Shown one piece after another: positions 4,932 through 6,050 of a stretch of 6,050 nucleotides of DNA. The translations under genes and the position numbers were made by a program. The stretch spans positions 1 to 6,050 of the forward strand of contig CAYOVG010000395.1 of assembly GCA_964407285.1 (NCBI GenBank), given 5' to 3'. Under the pieces are notes generated by a model. It saw only the letters and a program-made list of their open reading frames with translations. It ran no database searches and had not been told where the DNA came from. The stretch's first letter is position 1. Each line of letters starts with the position of its first letter. The stretch comes from CAYOVG01 sp964407285. GTDB lineage: Bacteria; Desulfobacterota; Syntrophobacteria; Syntrophobacterales; Syntrophobacteraceae.

Positions 4932-5174
4932 GTGAAAACAACAGAGTATTTCAAGCACATGCAGAAAAGGCCGGACCGAGCTATAATACAAGACGAATGG
5001 ATAACTCGTGTAATCCAGTTCCCGGAGAAGACCGAGATCCAATCCGACGGGAGAATACGGAAGTGGGCACGGATTCCGGAGGAAGGGAAGTTCCTTCGGG
5101 TCATCCTGCTGGAAGACGGGGAAACCGTTCACAATGCCTTTTTCGACAGATCATTCAAGGAGACCCGACAATGA
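4932..5174 (+). CDS. DUF4258-like small protein, first gene of a DUF2283 pair
   Basis: This 80-residue soluble protein starts at GTG 4932 (reads KTTEYFKHMQKRPDRAII) with AGGA 7 nt upstream. An ATG farther upstream exists, but the sequence it adds is unlike the family. Recognisable parts are the N-terminal helix YFKH-RPDRAII, a central strand region with DGRIRKWARI, and a C-terminal LRVILLEDGETVHNAFFDRSF. This pattern is typical of the small proteins that sit directly before DUF2283 genes, and it resembles DUF4258 and RelE/HigB-sized toxins in length and strand layout. No catalytic residues can be assigned. The TGA overlaps the next ATG as ATGA, so the two genes are probably translationally coupled. 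The toxin role is a guess from gene size and pairing. Confidence 0.75.
   Translation: MKTTEYFKHMQKRPDRAIIQDEWITRVIQFPEKTEIQSDGRIRKWARIPEEGKFLRVILLEDGETVHNAFFDRSFKETRQ
5157..5163 (+). promoter_or_regulatory. Shine-Dalgarno of the DUF2283 gene within the preceding CDS
   Basis: AAGGAGA lies 7 nt before the ATG at 5171 and encodes part of the Lys-Glu-Thr tail of the upstream protein. With the ATGA overlap it makes re-initiation of translation likely. Confidence 0.7.
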
Positions 5175-5398
5175 GAGTCAAGTATTTTCCGGACACGGAT
5201 ACGGCACTGGTCGAATTTACAGATAATGAGGTAGCAGAAACAAAGGAGATCAGCGAGGACATATACGTCGACCTCGACAGGCAAGGAAACCTCGTAAGCA
5301 TGACCATTGAACATGCGCGCACCAACGCCCGGCTGCAGGAGTTCTCATACCAGGAAATGGTTACTTCCTCTCGGTCTGAGAGCCGAACAGGCGCATGA
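5171..5398 (+). CDS. DUF2283 domain protein
   Basis: This 75-residue protein has the DUF2283 pattern throughout. MRVKYFPDTDTALVEFTDNEVAETKEI has the two N-terminal strands with the Y-P-TD-L hallmark. It is followed by IYVDLDRQGNLVSMTIEHA (about residues 37-55) and a helix ending SYQEM. The function of DUF2283 is not established. Such genes are often found next to DUF4258-like or RelE-like small genes and are suspected antitoxin-type partners. Start and stop are clear: ATG overlaps the previous stop by ATGA, with a strong AAGGAGA site at 5157-5163. The last dozen residues (SSRSESRTGA) are unlike the conserved part and may be a variable tail. No lesions are seen, unlike the mobile genes around it. 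Confidence 0.85.
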   Translation: MRVKYFPDTDTALVEFTDNEVAETKEISEDIYVDLDRQGNLVSMTIEHARTNARLQEFSYQEMVTSSRSESRTGA

Positions 5399-5504
5399 AC
5401 CGGATGGCGCAACAATGTATTCTTTCAGATTTTGTTCTGCAATACAATAGTCCGTGGCAGCCGCGCACCGCCGGTTATGCGTAGCGTTCGCCAACAATAA
5501 GCCC
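5399..5504. other. Intergenic gap before the 62-residue gene
   Basis: About 105 bp without a recognisable gene. GTATT (5418-5422) and AATAC (5442-5446) could pair weakly. The stretch CCGGTTATGCGTAGCG resembles parts of integron attC sites but lacks proper core boxes. No terminator for the DUF2283 pair is evident. Confidence 0.3.
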
Positions 5505-5512
5505 GGAGGTGA
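5505..5512 (+). promoter_or_regulatory. Strong Shine-Dalgarno of the 62-residue gene
   Basis: GGAGGTGA, almost a full complement to the 16S tail, lies 6 nt before ATG 5519. It fixes this start over the internal ATGs at codons 8 and 10. Confidence 0.7.
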
Positions 5513-5518
5513 GACTAT

Positions 5519-5707
5519 ATGCCGGAACGCGACATCTACATGACCATGCCAACTAAGATCGTGCTCAACAAGGACACCGAATTTGATGTCTATTCTGACG
5601 GTGCAATGTTGGGCGCCTTGAAAATCAGTAAGGGCACAGTCGAGTGGAGGCCCAGGGGGCATTCCAATGGCTTCCATCTAGGCTGGAGCAGTCTGACAAC
5701 GTCATGA
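5519..5707 (+). CDS. Small hypothetical protein, probably frameshifted at its C-terminus
   Basis: This 62-residue soluble protein of no known function starts MPERDIYMTMPTKIVL. Its core (FDVYSDGAMLGALKISKG, then VEWRPRGHSNGFHLGW at about residues 40-55) looks like a small beta-rich fold. Uncharacterised bacterial proteins of this type usually end with a helix of the W--F--LM--EG kind. Here the frame gives GWSSLTTS and stops at 5705-5707. The next frame from 5689 reads QSDNVMREEGVVAHP and stops at 5734-5736, matching the expected ending. One missing base near 5689-5690 therefore probably truncated the protein. The family pattern is from memory and should be checked. It has its own strong ribosome-binding site and lies 120 bp after the DUF2283 gene, so it need not be in that operon. 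Confidence 0.62.
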   Translation: MPERDIYMTMPTKIVLNKDTEFDVYSDGAMLGALKISKGTVEWRPRGHSNGFHLGWSSLTTS

Positions 5708-5736
5708 GAGAGGAAGGCGTAGTAGCCCACCCTTAG

Positions 5737-5941
5737 GGCGAAACGGGCCAGGCTCGGATGGGGCTGGAACGGCTCAATAGCAGGTCCATCCGCGCAGGGA
5801 ATCAGGAATGAAACCGGAGCGAACAACCGATTGCACGGCGAACCCGGCTGAAAGGCGCGCTTGTTCGCTTCGCTCAAGAGTTTTGTGGCGCCGGGCCGTT
5901 GAAACGGAGCATTCGCCCCTTCGAGAAGCATGAGATGAGTT
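5737..5941. other. Gap with an inverted repeat, no gene seen
   Basis: About 205 bp with no plus-strand gene. A perfect 9-bp inverted repeat, AGCGAACAA (5818-5826) with TTGTTCGCT (5861-5869), is separated by 34 bases, and CCGTT-GA-AACGG (5896-5907) forms a small hairpin. A long minus-strand open frame crosses this gap, but it also runs antisense to the 62-residue gene and has no recognisable motif. The segment leads into the brnT-like start and might contain its promoter, but no clear -35/-10 pair is visible. Confidence 0.4.
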
Positions 5942-6013
5942 ATGCTACAATTTGAATGGAATCCTGCCAAGGCAGGGTCTCCAACCCTTTCCAACATTGA
6001 CAATTCTGGGTAG
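5942..6013 (+). pseudogene. N-terminal remnant of a BrnT-like toxin gene
   Basis: From ATG 5942 the reading MLQFEWNPAKAG matches the very conserved start of BrnT-family type II toxins (F-WDP-KA-SNL-KHG). The expected SNL-KHGVSF continuation is lost. The sequence reads SPTLSNIDNSG and stops at TAG 6011-6013 after 23 codons. Two small indels in a TCCAACCTTTCCAAGCAT-like stretch could explain the start of the divergence, but nothing like BrnT follows within the window. Only the first strand of the RelE-like fold remains, so the fragment cannot be active. A BrnA antitoxin gene would normally follow and is not seen before 6050. Confidence rests on 11 residues. Confidence 0.5.
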
Positions 6014-6050
6014 GCGTAAGCTCGCAATTTAGCTTGGGAAATGGTAGAAG

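Noticed and set aside
5440..5500. Integron attC site near GGTTATGCGTAGCG
   Set aside because: The GTTRRRY and RYYYAAC core boxes with matching L boxes are not present in the right arrangement, and no integron integrase is in the window.
5590..6027. Long minus-strand open frame of 145 codons
   Set aside because: It is antisense to the 62-residue gene and the brnT remnant, has no recognisable motif, and its composition looks like the shadow of those features and the gap.
1..6050. CRISPR array or tRNA/rRNA gene
   Set aside because: No regularly spaced direct repeats and no recognisable tRNA or rRNA sequence were seen on reading both strands.

Overview
The window is a patch of bacterial accessory DNA, with no ribosomal, tRNA or core metabolic genes in view. 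It is built mostly from decayed mobile elements with small toxin-antitoxin-like modules between them. No gene fixes the taxon. The mix (IS91-type element with its own integrase, REP-associated transposase, PIN/VapC-like pair, DUF2283 pair, brnT remnant, group II intron pieces) is what I would expect in a Desulfobacterota-like or other environmental proteobacterial chromosome. That placement is inference with low confidence.

Region 1 (about 1-2230, minus strand): an IS91-family element with two genes in one transcriptional unit. A tyrosine recombinase (2170 to 1268) is followed 3 bp later by the HUH/Y2 transposase (1264 to 210). Both are broken. The recombinase has an in-frame amber codon and a pair of roughly compensating frameshifts around its active site. 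The transposase has a one-base deletion just before its HUH motif. Upstream of the recombinase an 11-bp inverted repeat would hide its ribosome-binding site in read-through transcripts. Several hairpins lie at the left end.

Region 2 (2334-2988, plus strand): an apparently intact two-gene operon of a PIN-domain (VapC-like) protein and a small charged, helical partner, with a short palindrome upstream.

Region 3 (about 2993-4262, plus strand): group II intron reverse transcriptase debris. A first RT (2993-3846) has lost its N-terminus, carries a one-base deletion, and stops just before the YADD box. It is interrupted by a 151-bp MITE-like element (3576-3726) with 11-bp terminal inverted repeats and an 8-bp target duplication. 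Precise removal of the MITE restores the RT reading frame at that point. About 150 bp of unassigned sequence follows, then the maturase-proximal end of a second RT of a different lineage (about 4000-4262).

Region 4 (4368-4887, plus strand): a REP-associated tyrosine transposase pseudogene with two nonsense codons and a frameshift.

Region 5 (4932-5398, plus strand): an apparently intact pair, an 80-residue DUF4258-like protein and a DUF2283 protein, overlapping by ATGA and therefore probably translationally coupled.

Region 6 (5519-6050, plus strand): a 62-residue hypothetical protein with a probable C-terminal frameshift, an uninformative gap, and the first codons of a brnT-like toxin gene cut short at 6013.

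Overall, small TA-like pairs stay intact while every transposase, integrase and RT gene has decayed. The strongest new observations are the MITE insertion and the RBS-sequestering inverted repeat in the IS91-type element.
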